Below are positions 7,632 through 14,975 of a stretch of DNA of 21,181 nucleotides, in pieces. Source of the stretch: an uncultured Clostridia bacterium. GTDB lineage: Bacteria; Bacillota; Clostridia; Oscillospirales; Acutalibacteraceae. A program made the translations under genes and the position numbers. Below the pieces are notes generated by a model, which was not told the DNA's origin, searched no databases, and was given only the letters and a program-made list of their open reading frames with translations. The stretch spans positions 1 to 21,181 of the forward strand of contig CAMVYG010000005.1 of NCBI GenBank assembly GCA_947171615.1, written 5' to 3'. Numbering within the stretch: position 1 is the stretch's first letter; each line of letters begins with the position of its first letter.

Positions 7632-8669
7632 TTACTTGCTCCAATCCAGAATGACCTTGCCGGATTTGCCGCTGTTCATGGCGGCGAAGCCCTCTTCGAA
7701 CTGGGTATAATGATAACGATGGGTGATGATGGGGGAGAGATCCAACCCTCCCTGAACCATGTAGGACATTTGGTGCCAGTTATCCATTTTCCGGCCATAA
7801 ATACCCTGCAGGGTCAGGCCCTTGCAAATAATGCTGTTCATATCCATGGGAACGGGCTGGTTGGAAATACCTAAAAGGCTGATCTTTCCGCCGTTTCGCA
7901 TAACGGACACCATCTGGGTCAAGGCGGCTCCGTTTCCGCTCATTTCCAGGCCGATATCGAAGCCTTCTACCAGCCCCTGCTTGGACATGACGGCGGGCAG
8001 ATCCTCTTTCTGAATGTTTACAGCAGCGTCCGCACCCATTTTGCGGGCCAAGTCAAGCCGATAATCGTTCACATCGGTGATTACCACCCGCCGCGCGCCT
8101 GCATATTTGCAGATGCCAACGGCAATGATGCCGATAGGCCCCGCACCGGTGATAAGCACGTCCTCGCCTACCAGATCCCACATCAGAGCGGTGTGGGTGG
8201 CGTTTCCGAAAGCGTCAAAAAAGGCTACGACCTCCTCCGGCAGGTTTTCATCGATGATGATCACATTGCTTTGCGGAATGCACACATATTCTGCAAAGGC
8301 GCCGTCCCGATCCACGCCTACGCCCATGGTGTCCCGGCACCACTGGATATTGCCGGTGTGGCAGTTGCGGCAGCGCCCGCAGGTGATGTGCCCCTCGCCG
8401 CTGACCCTCTGGCCGATATGCAGGCCGGTAACGCCGTCACCCAGCTTGGCAACTTCTCCCACGTACTCGTGGCCGATGGTCATGGGCGGGCGAATGTGCT
8501 CTCTGGCCCAGGGATCCCAGTTATAAATATGTACGTCTGTTCCGCAAATTGCGGTTTTGTGGATCTTGATCAGCACCTCGCCGGGGCCGGGTTCCGGAAC
8601 GGGAACCTGGCGCAGCTCCAGGCCCGGTCCTGCGGTGGGTTTTACCAGAGCGTCCATGAGTTGTGGCAT
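7632..8669 (-). CDS. tdh: L-threonine 3-dehydrogenase
   Basis: This 345-residue zinc-dependent medium-chain dehydrogenase oxidises L-threonine to 2-amino-3-oxobutyrate with NAD. Catalytic zinc ligands are Cys42, His67 and Glu68 (AICGTDVH, GHEYVGEV). The structural zinc is held by Cys97, Cys100, Cys103 and Cys111 (TCGRCRNC...WC). The Rossmann GAGPIG is at 175-180, with acidic Asp199 after the second strand, fitting NAD over NADP. Length agrees with E. coli Tdh (341). ATG 8669 follows GGGAGGACAATT. It is first in the tdh-kbl unit and has a near-consensus promoter at 8733-8761. Other sugar-alcohol dehydrogenases share the fold, but the kbl neighbour settles the call. Confidence 0.96.
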   Translation of the reverse strand: MPQLMDALVKPTAGPGLELRQVPVPEPGPGEVLIKIHKTAICGTDVHIYNWDPWAREHIRPPMTIGHEYVGEVAKLGDGVTGLHIGQRVSGEGHITCGRCRNCHTGNIQWCRDTMGVGVDRDGAFAEYVCIPQSNVIIIDENLPEEVVAFFDAFGNATHTALMWDLVGEDVLITGAGPIGIIAVGICKYAGARRVVITDVNDYRLDLARKMGADAAVNIQKEDLPAVMSKQGLVEGFDIGLEMSGNGAALTQMVSVMRNGGKISLLGISNQPVPMDMNSIICKGLTLQGIYGRKMDNWHQMSYMVQGGLDLSPIITHRYHYTQFEEGFAAMNSGKSGKVILDWSK

Positions 8670-8696
8670 AATTGTCCTCCCAATAAATACAGTTTT

Positions 8697-8724
8697 AGAG
8701 AATTTATCAAATTTTGTATTCTCT
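8697..8724. promoter_or_regulatory. Candidate operator: 7-bp inverted repeat at the tdh transcription start
   Basis: AGAGAAT at 8697-8703 and its exact complement at 8718-8724 are separated by 14 AT-rich bases. The site starts about two bases downstream of the predicted tdh transcription start (near 8726), a classic repressor position. The regulator is unknown; the site could also be a 5' RNA hairpin. Confidence 0.4.
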
Positions 8725-8732
8725 TTGAGGAC

Positions 8733-8761
8733 AGTATACTGGTTCAGCCAAAAAATGTCAA
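8733..8761 (-). promoter_or_regulatory. Vegetative promoter of tdh-kbl
   Basis: On the minus strand: TTGACA (8761-8756), a 17-base spacer and TATACT (8738-8733). The leader is about 57 bases. Confidence 0.88.
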
Positions 8762-8832
8762 GAAAAAATCCAGCGATCTGAGAAGAATTATCCAGCTCGG
8801 CGGAAAAGGATCAAACAGCAATGCAAAAGCAC

Positions 8833-9010
8833 ATGATTTATCATTCTATGCCATTACTGCCTACTGTCATCTCTGAACAGAAGAGGCTTTGCCTCTTCTC
8901 GGTGAAGGATCTCGGCTTTTTCTCAGCCTACGGGTACAAAGCCCTCTCAGTCACGGCGAAGCCGTGACAGCTCTTCCATAGGGAGAGCCGAGGGGTGAGC
9001 GATAAATCAT
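8833..9010. repeat. Hairpin-rich intergenic element, copy B (MITE-like), with terminal 10-bp inverted repeat
   Basis: Perfect hairpins follow one another: AGAAGAGGC/GCCTCTTCT (8879-8899); GTCACGGC-GAA-GCCGTGAC (8950-8968); and GCTCTTCC-ATA-GGGAGAGC with one wobble pair (8970-8988). An outer CCCTC/GAGGG stem (8942-8946 with 8990-8994) encloses the last two. The arrangement and several bases (TCxGTCAC ... GTGACxGCxCTTC ... GGAGA) match copy A in the same orientation. ATGATTTATC at 8833-8842 is the exact reverse complement of 9001-9010 and may mark the element's ends. The right end is only five bases from the stop of the DUF6483 gene. From about 8762 to 8878 I see no other feature. Confidence 0.68.
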
Positions 9011-9015
9011 ACGAT

Positions 9016-9399
9016 TCACGAATAGGAAAGCAAAGCTTCATCAATGCCGAATTTCACGGCGCAGTCCCGCAGGCCCTCCTGAATTTCTTCCCGGGGGAAG
9101 CCGGCAGCTTCCAGGCGGTCATCGGAAAAGCCGTTCAAATACTGGTAAAAAGCCAGAACAGTAGAAAGCTGGCGCGGGTCTGAAAAATCAATTTCCTCAA
9201 ACAGCAGGTTTTCCGCTTCGTTAAACTGCTCCTGCTCTAAAAGCTTCTGAATACGCTTTGGAAAGGGAGGTATCTCTTCCGTATTGAGGCGGAAAAGCTG
9301 CTCCGGGGAATAGGGGCTTTCCGTTTTCTGCCCGGTCAGGCGCAGCAGCATGCGCACCATGTCCTGGATCATACGCAGAATATAGTCTTCTGTGATCAT
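9016..9399 (-). CDS. DUF6483 family protein
   Basis: This 127-residue soluble, acidic, mostly helical protein has no signal peptide. The opening MITEDYILRMIQDMVRMLLR is typical, as I recall, of DUF6483 proteins in Clostridia, whose function is unknown. The middle (about 55-75, IQKLLEQEQFNEAENLLFEE) reads like a TPR-type helical hairpin. ATG 9399 follows GGGAGGGG at a good distance. It lies 67 bases after murC on the same strand, but a strong terminator falls between them with no room for an obvious separate promoter, so it may be expressed by readthrough. The gene ends next to repeat element B, and its last residues could have been altered by that insertion. Confidence 0.75.
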   Translation of the reverse strand: MITEDYILRMIQDMVRMLLRLTGQKTESPYSPEQLFRLNTEEIPPFPKRIQKLLEQEQFNEAENLLFEEIDFSDPRQLSTVLAFYQYLNGFSDDRLEAAGFPREEIQEGLRDCAVKFGIDEALLSYS

Positions 9400-9419
9400 T
9401 GGCTACCCCTCCCATTTTG

Positions 9420-9456
9420 AAAAAGGCCGAGGTGAAAGAAGATTTTTACCTCGGCC
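9420..9456 (-). terminator. Rho-independent terminator downstream of murC
   Basis: GGCCGAGGT at 9425-9433 pairs with 9448-9456 and the stem extends inward by four more pairs, one of them G-U. On the minus strand the stem is followed by five T. It lies ten bases after the murC stop and about 20 bases before the DUF6483 start codon. Confidence 0.85.
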
Positions 9457-9466
9457 ACAAGCATAT

Positions 9467-10855
9467 TCAAATTTTTTCCTGCTGGTTATATTTTTCTACA
9501 ATGAGATTCGCGCATTTATAAATATCGCCGCCGCCCAGGGTCAGGATCAGGTCTCCGGGCTGAGCGAGACTCATGACATGAGCGGCAATTTCCTCAAAGC
9601 TCTGGAACCACTCACTGCCGGGGATCTTCGCCGCCAGATCGCTAGTGTGGATATTGTAGGTGTTGGTTTCACGAACTGCCAGAATTTCCGTCATGAGCAA
9701 ATGATCCGGAATGGAAAGGGCTTTGGCAAAATCTTCCAGTAAATTGTAAGTACGGGAATAGGTGTGGGGCTGGAAAACGGCCCATACCTGCCGGTACCCC
9801 ATGCGCATGGCGGAGGAAAGCACCGCGGTAAGCTCCGTGGGATGGTGGGCAAAATCGTCCGCCACTGTAACGCCGCCGAATTTTCCCAGCACCTCAAAGC
9901 GCCGGTGTACGCCGCCGAATTTCCCCAGTGCCCGGCAGATCGCATCCGGCTCCGCGCCTACGGAATGCGCCGCGGCAGCCGCCGCCAGAGCATTCAGCAT
10001 ATTGTGCTCACCGGGAACGATCAGATTCACCCGCCCCAAAGGCTTTCCATGGTGCATCAGGGTAAAGTCCTCGCAGGCGGTATCTTCTTCATTGAGCTCA
10101 GCGGGATAATAATCGTTCGTTTCCTTCAGGCCGAAGGTTACGATCTCCTGCCCGGAAAGATTTTTTACGCTTTCCATGGCCCGGGGATCATCGCCGTTTA
10201 CCACCAGAAGCCGGGAAGTCTGGGTGGCAAACTGGTGAAAGGATCTTACGATGTTATCTACGGTTTTAAAATAATCCAAATGGTCGGCGTCGATGTTCAA
10301 AATCACGGAAACCGCAGGGTGAAGCTGTAAAAAGGTGTCCACATACTCGCAGGCCTCGCAGACGATGCAGCCGCTTTTTCCCACTCTGCCGTTGCCGCCG
10401 ATCAGTGGCAACTTACCTCCGATAATGGCGCTGGGGTCCTTTCCGGCTTCCAGCAAAATCTGGGTGAGCATTCCAGTGGTGGTGGTTTTTCCGTGGGTGC
10501 CGGAAACCGCAATAGAGTCAGGAAACCGGGCGGTTAAGATCCCCAGCATGACGGAGCGCTCCAAAGTGGGAATACCCCGTTCTCTGGCGGCCACAAGTTC
10601 CGGGTTATCCTGTTTGCAGGCGGCGGTATAGATCACTGCCTCAGCATCTCCGATGTTTTCCGCCCTGTGTCCCATTGCAACAGGGATCCCATACCCGCGA
10701 ATGCGCTCCAGCGTATCGGATTCATTCATGTCTGAGCCGGTCAGCTGATATCCCTTGTGGTGCAGGATCTCCGCCATGGGGCACATGCCGGAGCCGCCGA
10801 TCCCCACAAAATGAAGTTTTTTTATATGGTCCAATAAATTGTCTGTTGTATTCAT
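9467..10855 (-). CDS. murC: UDP-N-acetylmuramate--L-alanine ligase
   Basis: This 462-residue cytoplasmic ATP-dependent ligase adds L-alanine to UDP-N-acetylmuramate, the first amino acid of the peptidoglycan stem. It shows the N-terminal UDP-binding GIGGSGMCPMAE (18-29), the ATP loop GTHGKTTTTGM (119-129), NIDADHLDYF (central domain), EHNMLNALAAAAAA and the C-terminal DDFAHHPTEL. Length fits MurC (about 430-490). The usual acidic EADESDGSF stretch reads EACEYVDTF here, a form I associate with clostridial MurC, so it is probably a clade trait. ATG 10855 follows GAGAGGAAG. The gene has its own promoter, diverges from dpaA, and ends at a terminator. Confidence 0.96.
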   Translation of the reverse strand: MNTTDNLLDHIKKLHFVGIGGSGMCPMAEILHHKGYQLTGSDMNESDTLERIRGYGIPVAMGHRAENIGDAEAVIYTAACKQDNPELVAARERGIPTLERSVMLGILTARFPDSIAVSGTHGKTTTTGMLTQILLEAGKDPSAIIGGKLPLIGGNGRVGKSGCIVCEACEYVDTFLQLHPAVSVILNIDADHLDYFKTVDNIVRSFHQFATQTSRLLVVNGDDPRAMESVKNLSGQEIVTFGLKETNDYYPAELNEEDTACEDFTLMHHGKPLGRVNLIVPGEHNMLNALAAAAAAHSVGAEPDAICRALGKFGGVHRRFEVLGKFGGVTVADDFAHHPTELTAVLSSAMRMGYRQVWAVFQPHTYSRTYNLLEDFAKALSIPDHLLMTEILAVRETNTYNIHTSDLAAKIPGSEWFQSFEEIAAHVMSLAQPGDLILTLGGGDIYKCANLIVEKYNQQEKI

Positions 10856-10894
10856 AAGGCCGCTTCCTCTCGGAGAATTTCTTTTTCCCTGTCT

Positions 10895-10900
10895 ATTATA
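10895..10900 (-). promoter_or_regulatory. murC promoter -10 element
   Basis: On the minus strand TATAAT (10900-10895) lies about 40 bases before the start codon. No good -35 is found 16-18 bases upstream; only AT-rich TTTATT-like sequence is present. The remainder of the divergent 252-base gap is AT-rich near murC and GC-rich near dpaA. Confidence 0.55.
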
Positions 10901-11009
10901 TTGCGAAACGCCGATAAAATAAATACTTTCTTTTTAAAAAAGTGAAATTTCTTCAAAAATGCCGGATCGCAAGGCAGAAGAGCAGGAAAAAGCCTTCTGG
11001 CCTGTGGGA

Positions 11010-11036
11010 ACCAAACAGGGATTTCCGCCATAAAAT
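11010..11036 (+). promoter_or_regulatory. Candidate sporulation (mother-cell sigma E/K type) promoter of dpaAB
   Basis: CATAAAAT at 11029-11036 fits the CATA-NNN-T core of mother-cell -10 elements, and AC at 11010-11011 lies 17 bases upstream, as in sigma-K sites. Bacillus spoVF is sigma-K dependent. No good vegetative promoter is seen in the gap on this strand. The leader would be about 65 bases. Confidence 0.35.
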
Positions 11037-11107
11037 GAAATAGCTGCGGGCGGGAATTTTCTGCCGGCGGTTTGTCAGTATTTCCAGCCTGAAGGGTTTG
11101 ATGATAA

Positions 11108-11965
11108 ATGGCTCATAACAATACTTTCGGGATAGTAGGCGGTGATCAAAGGCAGATTTATCTGGCCCGTTCCATCGCGGCAGATGGCTATCCGGTATGG
11201 ATCTCCTGTCTGGAAAATGGAAAGGAAGCAGCAGGTCTGCCTGCCGCGGGACTAAAAGAGCTGTTGGATCGGTGTTCTGTAGTCATTCTTCCTTTGCCCG
11301 TCACCAGAAACGGAAAAACCCTGAACACCCCATTTTCTGAAGAAGAAATTGTGCTGGACGATTCCTTTGCTTCCCTTTTTCTTGGAAAAACGGTGTATGG
11401 AGGTATGATGGAAAAGCTGTACCGTTCCTCCGAGGTGTGGGGCAAGTTGGACTCTCATGACTACTATGCCAGAGAAGAGTTGATGGTGGGAAACGCCTTT
11501 CTGACGGCAGAGGGCGCCATCGGCATGGCGATTCGGGAATTTGACGGAGCCTTAAACGGGTCCCGCTGCCTGGTAACAGGCTTTGGAAGGATCGGCAAGG
11601 CCCTGTGTCTGGGGCTGAAAGGCCTGGGGGCTCAAACAGACTGCTGTGCCAGAAGGGCCGCTGACTTGACGGCGATCCGCTCCCTGGGCTGCAATCCCCT
11701 GCGGTATCATGAATTAAGGGATGCCTATGACGTGGTGTTTAATACCGTCCCGGCCCCGGTGCTTACCGCCCAGGCCCTTGCCCGCCAGCGGCCGGACACT
11801 CTGCTTCTGGAGCTTGCTTCCTATCCCGGCGGCATTGATTTGGAGGCGGCCAAGCGGCTGAAGCTTCGAGTGCTGGACGCTCCCTCGCTCCCTGGGAGAA
11901 TGTCGCCCAAGGCGGCAGGAGAGCTGATGAAAGAAACCATATACCATATGATAGAGGAAGCCTGA
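11108..11965 (+). CDS. dpaA: Dipicolinate synthase subunit A
   Basis: This 285-residue protein matches the SpoVFA/DpaA family in length (about 290-300). With DpaB it converts 4-hydroxy-tetrahydrodipicolinate to dipicolinic acid in the mother cell for the spore core. It shows the N-terminal GIVGGDQRQIYLA (8-20), the family stretch HDYYAREELMVGNAFLTAEG (118-136), a Rossmann loop TGFGRIGKAL (157-166) and FNTVPAPVL. ATG 11108 is preceded by a modest GAAGGG. The six-codon ATG-TAA at 11101 overlapping the start is probably chance. dpaB follows 25 bases later. Confidence 0.95.
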   Translation: MAHNNTFGIVGGDQRQIYLARSIAADGYPVWISCLENGKEAAGLPAAGLKELLDRCSVVILPLPVTRNGKTLNTPFSEEEIVLDDSFASLFLGKTVYGGMMEKLYRSSEVWGKLDSHDYYAREELMVGNAFLTAEGAIGMAIREFDGALNGSRCLVTGFGRIGKALCLGLKGLGAQTDCCARRAADLTAIRSLGCNPLRYHELRDAYDVVFNTVPAPVLTAQALARQRPDTLLLELASYPGGIDLEAAKRLKLRVLDAPSLPGRMSPKAAGELMKETIYHMIEEA

Positions 11966-11990
11966 AGGGCTTTGAGAAAGGATGATTTCC

Positions 11991-12554
11991 ATGAATACGG
12001 TGGGGTTTGCCATGTGCGGCTCCTTCTGCACCCTGGGAAAAGCCATGGAGCAGATGGAACGGCTGCGTGAAAAATACGCTGTTTTGCCGGTAATGTCGCA
12101 GAACGTTTATGAAACGGATACCCGCTTTGGAACGGCGGCGGAGTTTATTGAAAAAGCGGAAAAGCTGTCAGGACGCAAGGTGCTGCACACCATTGTAGAG
12201 GCGGAGCCCATTGGCCCCAAGGGCCTGGTAGACGCCATGGTGGTGTGTCCCTGTACCGGGAATACTCTCTCCAAAATAGCGGGAGGCATTACGGACACAT
12301 CTGTAACCATGGCGGTAAAATCCAGCCTGCGCATTGGAATTCCCGTGCTGCTCTGTGTGGCAAGCAACGATTCCCTGGGGGCCTCCGGGGCCAATATCGC
12401 CCGACTGATGAACACGAAAAATGTTTTCTTTGTTCCTATGAGCCAGGACGACCCGGTAAAAAAGCCCTTCTCCCTGGTGGCGGATTTTGCCCTGCTTCCG
12501 GAAAGCCTGGAAGCTGCTCTGGAAAAACGCCAGCTTCAGCCGGTGTTCTGCTGA
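11991..12554 (+). CDS. dpaB: Dipicolinate synthase subunit B (flavoprotein)
   Basis: This 187-residue protein of the UbiX/CoaC-like flavoprotein fold is the partner of DpaA. Seen: N-terminal GFAMCGSFCTLGKA, then VVCPCTGNTLSKIAGGITD, the flavin-site segment of this family, and NIARLMNTKNVFFVPM near the end. ATG 11991 is preferred because AAAGGA (11977-11982) sits eight bases upstream; the in-frame ATG at 11982 would abut that site. Cotranscribed with dpaA. No clear terminator follows in 12555-12616. Confidence 0.94.
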   Translation: MNTVGFAMCGSFCTLGKAMEQMERLREKYAVLPVMSQNVYETDTRFGTAAEFIEKAEKLSGRKVLHTIVEAEPIGPKGLVDAMVVCPCTGNTLSKIAGGITDTSVTMAVKSSLRIGIPVLLCVASNDSLGASGANIARLMNTKNVFFVPMSQDDPVKKPFSLVADFALLPESLEAALEKRQLQPVFC

Positions 12555-12616
12555 AAAGCTGTTTCGGAAGTCTCGATAGCCAATAACAGAAGCTTGTTTC
12601 CTTCCCGTACAATTCC

Positions 12617-12645
12617 TTGCTTTTTTCAAGTTGCTTTGTTACAAT
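12617..12645 (+). promoter_or_regulatory. Vegetative promoter of the moxR operon
   Basis: TTGCTT at 12617-12622, a 17-base spacer and TACAAT at 12640-12645, about 80 bases before the moxR start. Confidence 0.7.
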
Positions 12646-12727
12646 GAAACAGAACTCAGGAAGAGCAGGTACAGGGCAGAAGGCAAGCTTTTCCTTTGTT
12701 AATTGATGTCGGGAAAGGAACTTGAAA

Positions 12728-13669
12728 ATGGAAACGGTAATTTCAGCAATATTAAAAAATATCGGAAAGGTTTTAATCGGGCAGGAGCATACTGCCCAGC
12801 TGCTTTTGACCGCGCTGCTTGCCGGCGGCCACGCTTTGGTGGAGGATGTTCCGGGTATGGGAAAAACCGTGCTGGCCCGGTCTCTGGCAAAATCGGTAGG
12901 GGCTTCCTTTGGAAGAATACAGTTTACGCCGGATCTTTTGCCTTCCGATGTAACCGGCCTGAATGTTTTTGACCAGAAAAAGTCAGAATTCGTATTCAGT
13001 TCCGGCCCGGTGTTCTGTAATATTCTGCTGGCAGACGAAATTAACCGCGCCACGCCCCGTACACAGTCCAGTTTGCTGGAATGCATGGCGGAGGGGCAGG
13101 TCACCATAGACGGCGTTACCCGTAGGCTGGAATTGCCTTTCTTTGTTATTGCCACCCAGAACCCGGTGGAAACACTGGGTACATATCCGCTGCCGGAAGC
13201 TCAGATGGACCGCTTCTTGCTGCGAATCTCCATGGAGTCTCCCACAAGGGAACAGGAGGTTGCCATTTTGGAGCGCTTCCAGGAACAGGAACCATTGGAA
13301 ACACTGGAATCTGTGTGTACCGGGGAAGAAATCGTTTCTCTTCAGAAAAAAGTCAAAGAAAATTATGTAAACCCAGTGCTTCTTGACTATATGGCCGCCA
13401 TTTCCCAGGCGTCCCGAAGCTTCCGTAATGTGGAGCTGGGGATCAGCCCCCGGGGAACTCTTGCTCTGCTGCGGGCTTCTCAGGCCTATGCTTTGATCCA
13501 AGGCCGGGATTTTGTGGTTCCTGAGGATGTAAAAGCGGTAGCGGTGCCGGTGCTCAGCCATCGGCTTACCGTAGGCGGCGGCACAGGCTCCGTACAGGCT
13601 CAGAAGCAGGCGGTGGAAGAACTGCTGCAATCGGTTCCCGTTCCTACAGAGGAATGGTCAAGGGCTTGA
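12728..13669 (+). CDS. MoxR family AAA+ ATPase
   Basis: This 313-residue chaperone-type ATPase acts with vWA-fold partners to assemble or activate other proteins. It shows Walker A DVPGMGKT (40-47), Walker B ILLADEIN (99-106) followed by RATPRTQSSLLECM, sensor FFVIATQNP and LPEAQMDRFLLR, and a C-terminal lid with SPRGTLALLRASQAYAL. ATG 12728 is chosen with AAGGA upstream; TTG 12722 would add two residues. It is first in a MoxR, DUF58, membrane-protein operon, a common bacterial cluster usually tied to the cell envelope. The target is not known. Confidence 0.93.
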   Translation: METVISAILKNIGKVLIGQEHTAQLLLTALLAGGHALVEDVPGMGKTVLARSLAKSVGASFGRIQFTPDLLPSDVTGLNVFDQKKSEFVFSSGPVFCNILLADEINRATPRTQSSLLECMAEGQVTIDGVTRRLELPFFVIATQNPVETLGTYPLPEAQMDRFLLRISMESPTREQEVAILERFQEQEPLETLESVCTGEEIVSLQKKVKENYVNPVLLDYMAAISQASRSFRNVELGISPRGTLALLRASQAYALIQGRDFVVPEDVKAVAVPVLSHRLTVGGGTGSVQAQKQAVEELLQSVPVPTEEWSRA

Positions 13670-13761
13670 ACCGGAAATGGTTTCAGCGGGCACAGCGAAA
13701 CCTGGCCGTGATTTCTGAAGAAAGGGTGCTTTTGCAGCAAACGGTAAGGCTATCCATATGA
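13654..13761 (+). CDS. Possible 35-residue coupling peptide between moxR and the DUF58 gene
   Basis: A short frame starts at ATG 13654 inside the end of moxR (stop 13667-13669), runs through the 88-base gap, and its TGA (13759-13761) overlaps the ATG of the DUF58 gene as ATGA. The peptide (MVKGLNRKWFQRAQ...) is basic and amphipathic, without a membrane helix. AGAGGA abuts its ATG, which is too close for a good ribosome binding site. The overlaps at both ends suggest translational coupling, giving the poorly equipped DUF58 start a ribosome supply. It may be chance. Confidence 0.35.
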   Translation: MVKGLNRKWFQRAQRNLAVISEERVLLQQTVRLSI

Positions 13762-14864
13762 TACTTTTAATTTTTGCGCTGGTGCTGGTTCTGCTGTTCT
13801 GGGCTGTGCGGCTGGTATATCGCCGCCGCTGGAACAGGGGCTTTTCCTGCACACTGGAATTTCGGGATGAATACGCCACAGAAGGGGAGCTTTCCGCTCT
13901 GAAGGAAGTGGTGGTCAATGATAAATTTCTGCCTCTGCCCGCGGTAGAGGTAGATTTCCATATGGACAAGCGGCTGTATTTTACCGATGGGCAAAATTCT
14001 TCTGTGAGCGATCAAACCTACCGCCGCGATATTTTTGCCCTGTCAATGCGGCAGAAAATTACCCGCACGCTGGAGTTTTCCTGCCGGGGACGGGGTTACT
14101 TTCAAATTGCCCAGGCTGGCCTGACCGCATGGGATTTGTTTCTTACCGGCAAATATCTGACGAGCCAGCCTCAGCATACGGACTTTTACGTGCTGCCCCG
14201 CCCCGTAGCCGGAGAGAAGATCAACATTCCCTTTTCTCATGTAATGGGAACGGTTTTAAGCCGCCGAAGGCTCTATGACGATCCCTTTGAATTCGCGGGA
14301 CTGCGGGACTATTCCCGCAGCGACCCTATGAAATACATCAACTGGAAGGCCACCGCACGCGCTGGAAAAATGCTGGTGGATCTTCACAGCACCACCCTTT
14401 CCCAAAAGGTGGTGGTTCTTCTGGATATGGAAGGCAAAGGCGTTCAGCGAGCCGACCTGCTGAACGAAGCCTCTGTGCGGATCGCCTGTACGCTGTGCGA
14501 AAAGCTGCTTCGCGAGGGAGTGGAACTGGGGTTGTACAGCAACGGCCTGGATGTGCAGAATGGGGGCCTTTGGCAGCTGGCCTCTGTGTCCGGTCTGGGC
14601 AGCTTGCTGGCGATGAAGAAAAAATTTGCCTGTGTCCAGGCGGAAAACGATTTGCCGCCGATTTGCGGTTTGATTCCCGAAACTGCCGGGCAATGGGAGG
14701 AAGATCTGTTGGTTTTGGTTTCCCGGAGTCAGCGGCAGGAGCTGGTAGATTCCTTCTCCGAAAAGGTGGGAAAAGAGCAGGGCGTGATGATCGTGCCTTA
14801 TCAGGCGGAGCACGATGCCCTGTCTGTTCCGAAAAATGTGGATTTGATCTGGCTGGAAGTATAG
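13758..14864 (+). CDS. DUF58 domain protein, membrane-anchored
   Basis: A 368-residue protein with an N-terminal membrane helix (1-20) followed by YRRRW, then a soluble part. The DUF58 signature DPFEFAGLRDYSRSDP (175-190) plus INWKATARAGKMLV (194-207) is clear, and KVVVLLDMEGKG after it begins the vWA-like fold. DUF58 proteins pair with MoxR ATPases. The start lacks a strong ribosome binding site and overlaps the TGA of the 35-codon ORF. Followed by a structured 110-base gap, then the membrane protein at 14976. Confidence 0.9.
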   Translation: MILLIFALVLVLLFWAVRLVYRRRWNRGFSCTLEFRDEYATEGELSALKEVVVNDKFLPLPAVEVDFHMDKRLYFTDGQNSSVSDQTYRRDIFALSMRQKITRTLEFSCRGRGYFQIAQAGLTAWDLFLTGKYLTSQPQHTDFYVLPRPVAGEKINIPFSHVMGTVLSRRRLYDDPFEFAGLRDYSRSDPMKYINWKATARAGKMLVDLHSTTLSQKVVVLLDMEGKGVQRADLLNEASVRIACTLCEKLLREGVELGLYSNGLDVQNGGLWQLASVSGLGSLLAMKKKFACVQAENDLPPICGLIPETAGQWEEDLLVLVSRSQRQELVDSFSEKVGKEQGVMIVPYQAEHDALSVPKNVDLIWLEV

Positions 14865-14947
14865 TGTGAAAAATACTTTTTCACACACCGTTTTTGTGCC
14901 TTTGCCGCAACAAGGAAGACGGTAATCGGCTATGCCGACCGGCACAA
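14864..14947 (+). other. Structured intercistronic region after the DUF58 gene
   Basis: GTGTGAAAAA-TAC-TTTTTCACAC (14864-14886) is a perfect 10-bp hairpin starting on the last base of the stop codon. A second structure has TTGTGCC (14894-14900) pairing with 14941-14947 around TCGGC-TAT-GCCGA (14926-14938). Neither is followed by a T tract at its base, so mRNA processing or stability is more likely than termination, though the first could terminate weakly through its internal T run. Confidence 0.5.
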
Positions 14948-14975
14948 ATTCCGAAAAAAGGAATGGTTGATTAAT

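Noticed and set aside
8762..8878. Short coding sequence upstream of tdh
   Set aside because: Only an antisense-like frame without a ribosome binding site; no protein-like pattern.
11101..11118. Upstream ORF overlapping the dpaA start
   Set aside because: It is six codons long, has no separate ribosome binding site and is easily explained by chance.
12555..12616. Terminator after dpaB
   Set aside because: T-rich stretches are present, but I could not find a convincing stem; termination here remains unproven.
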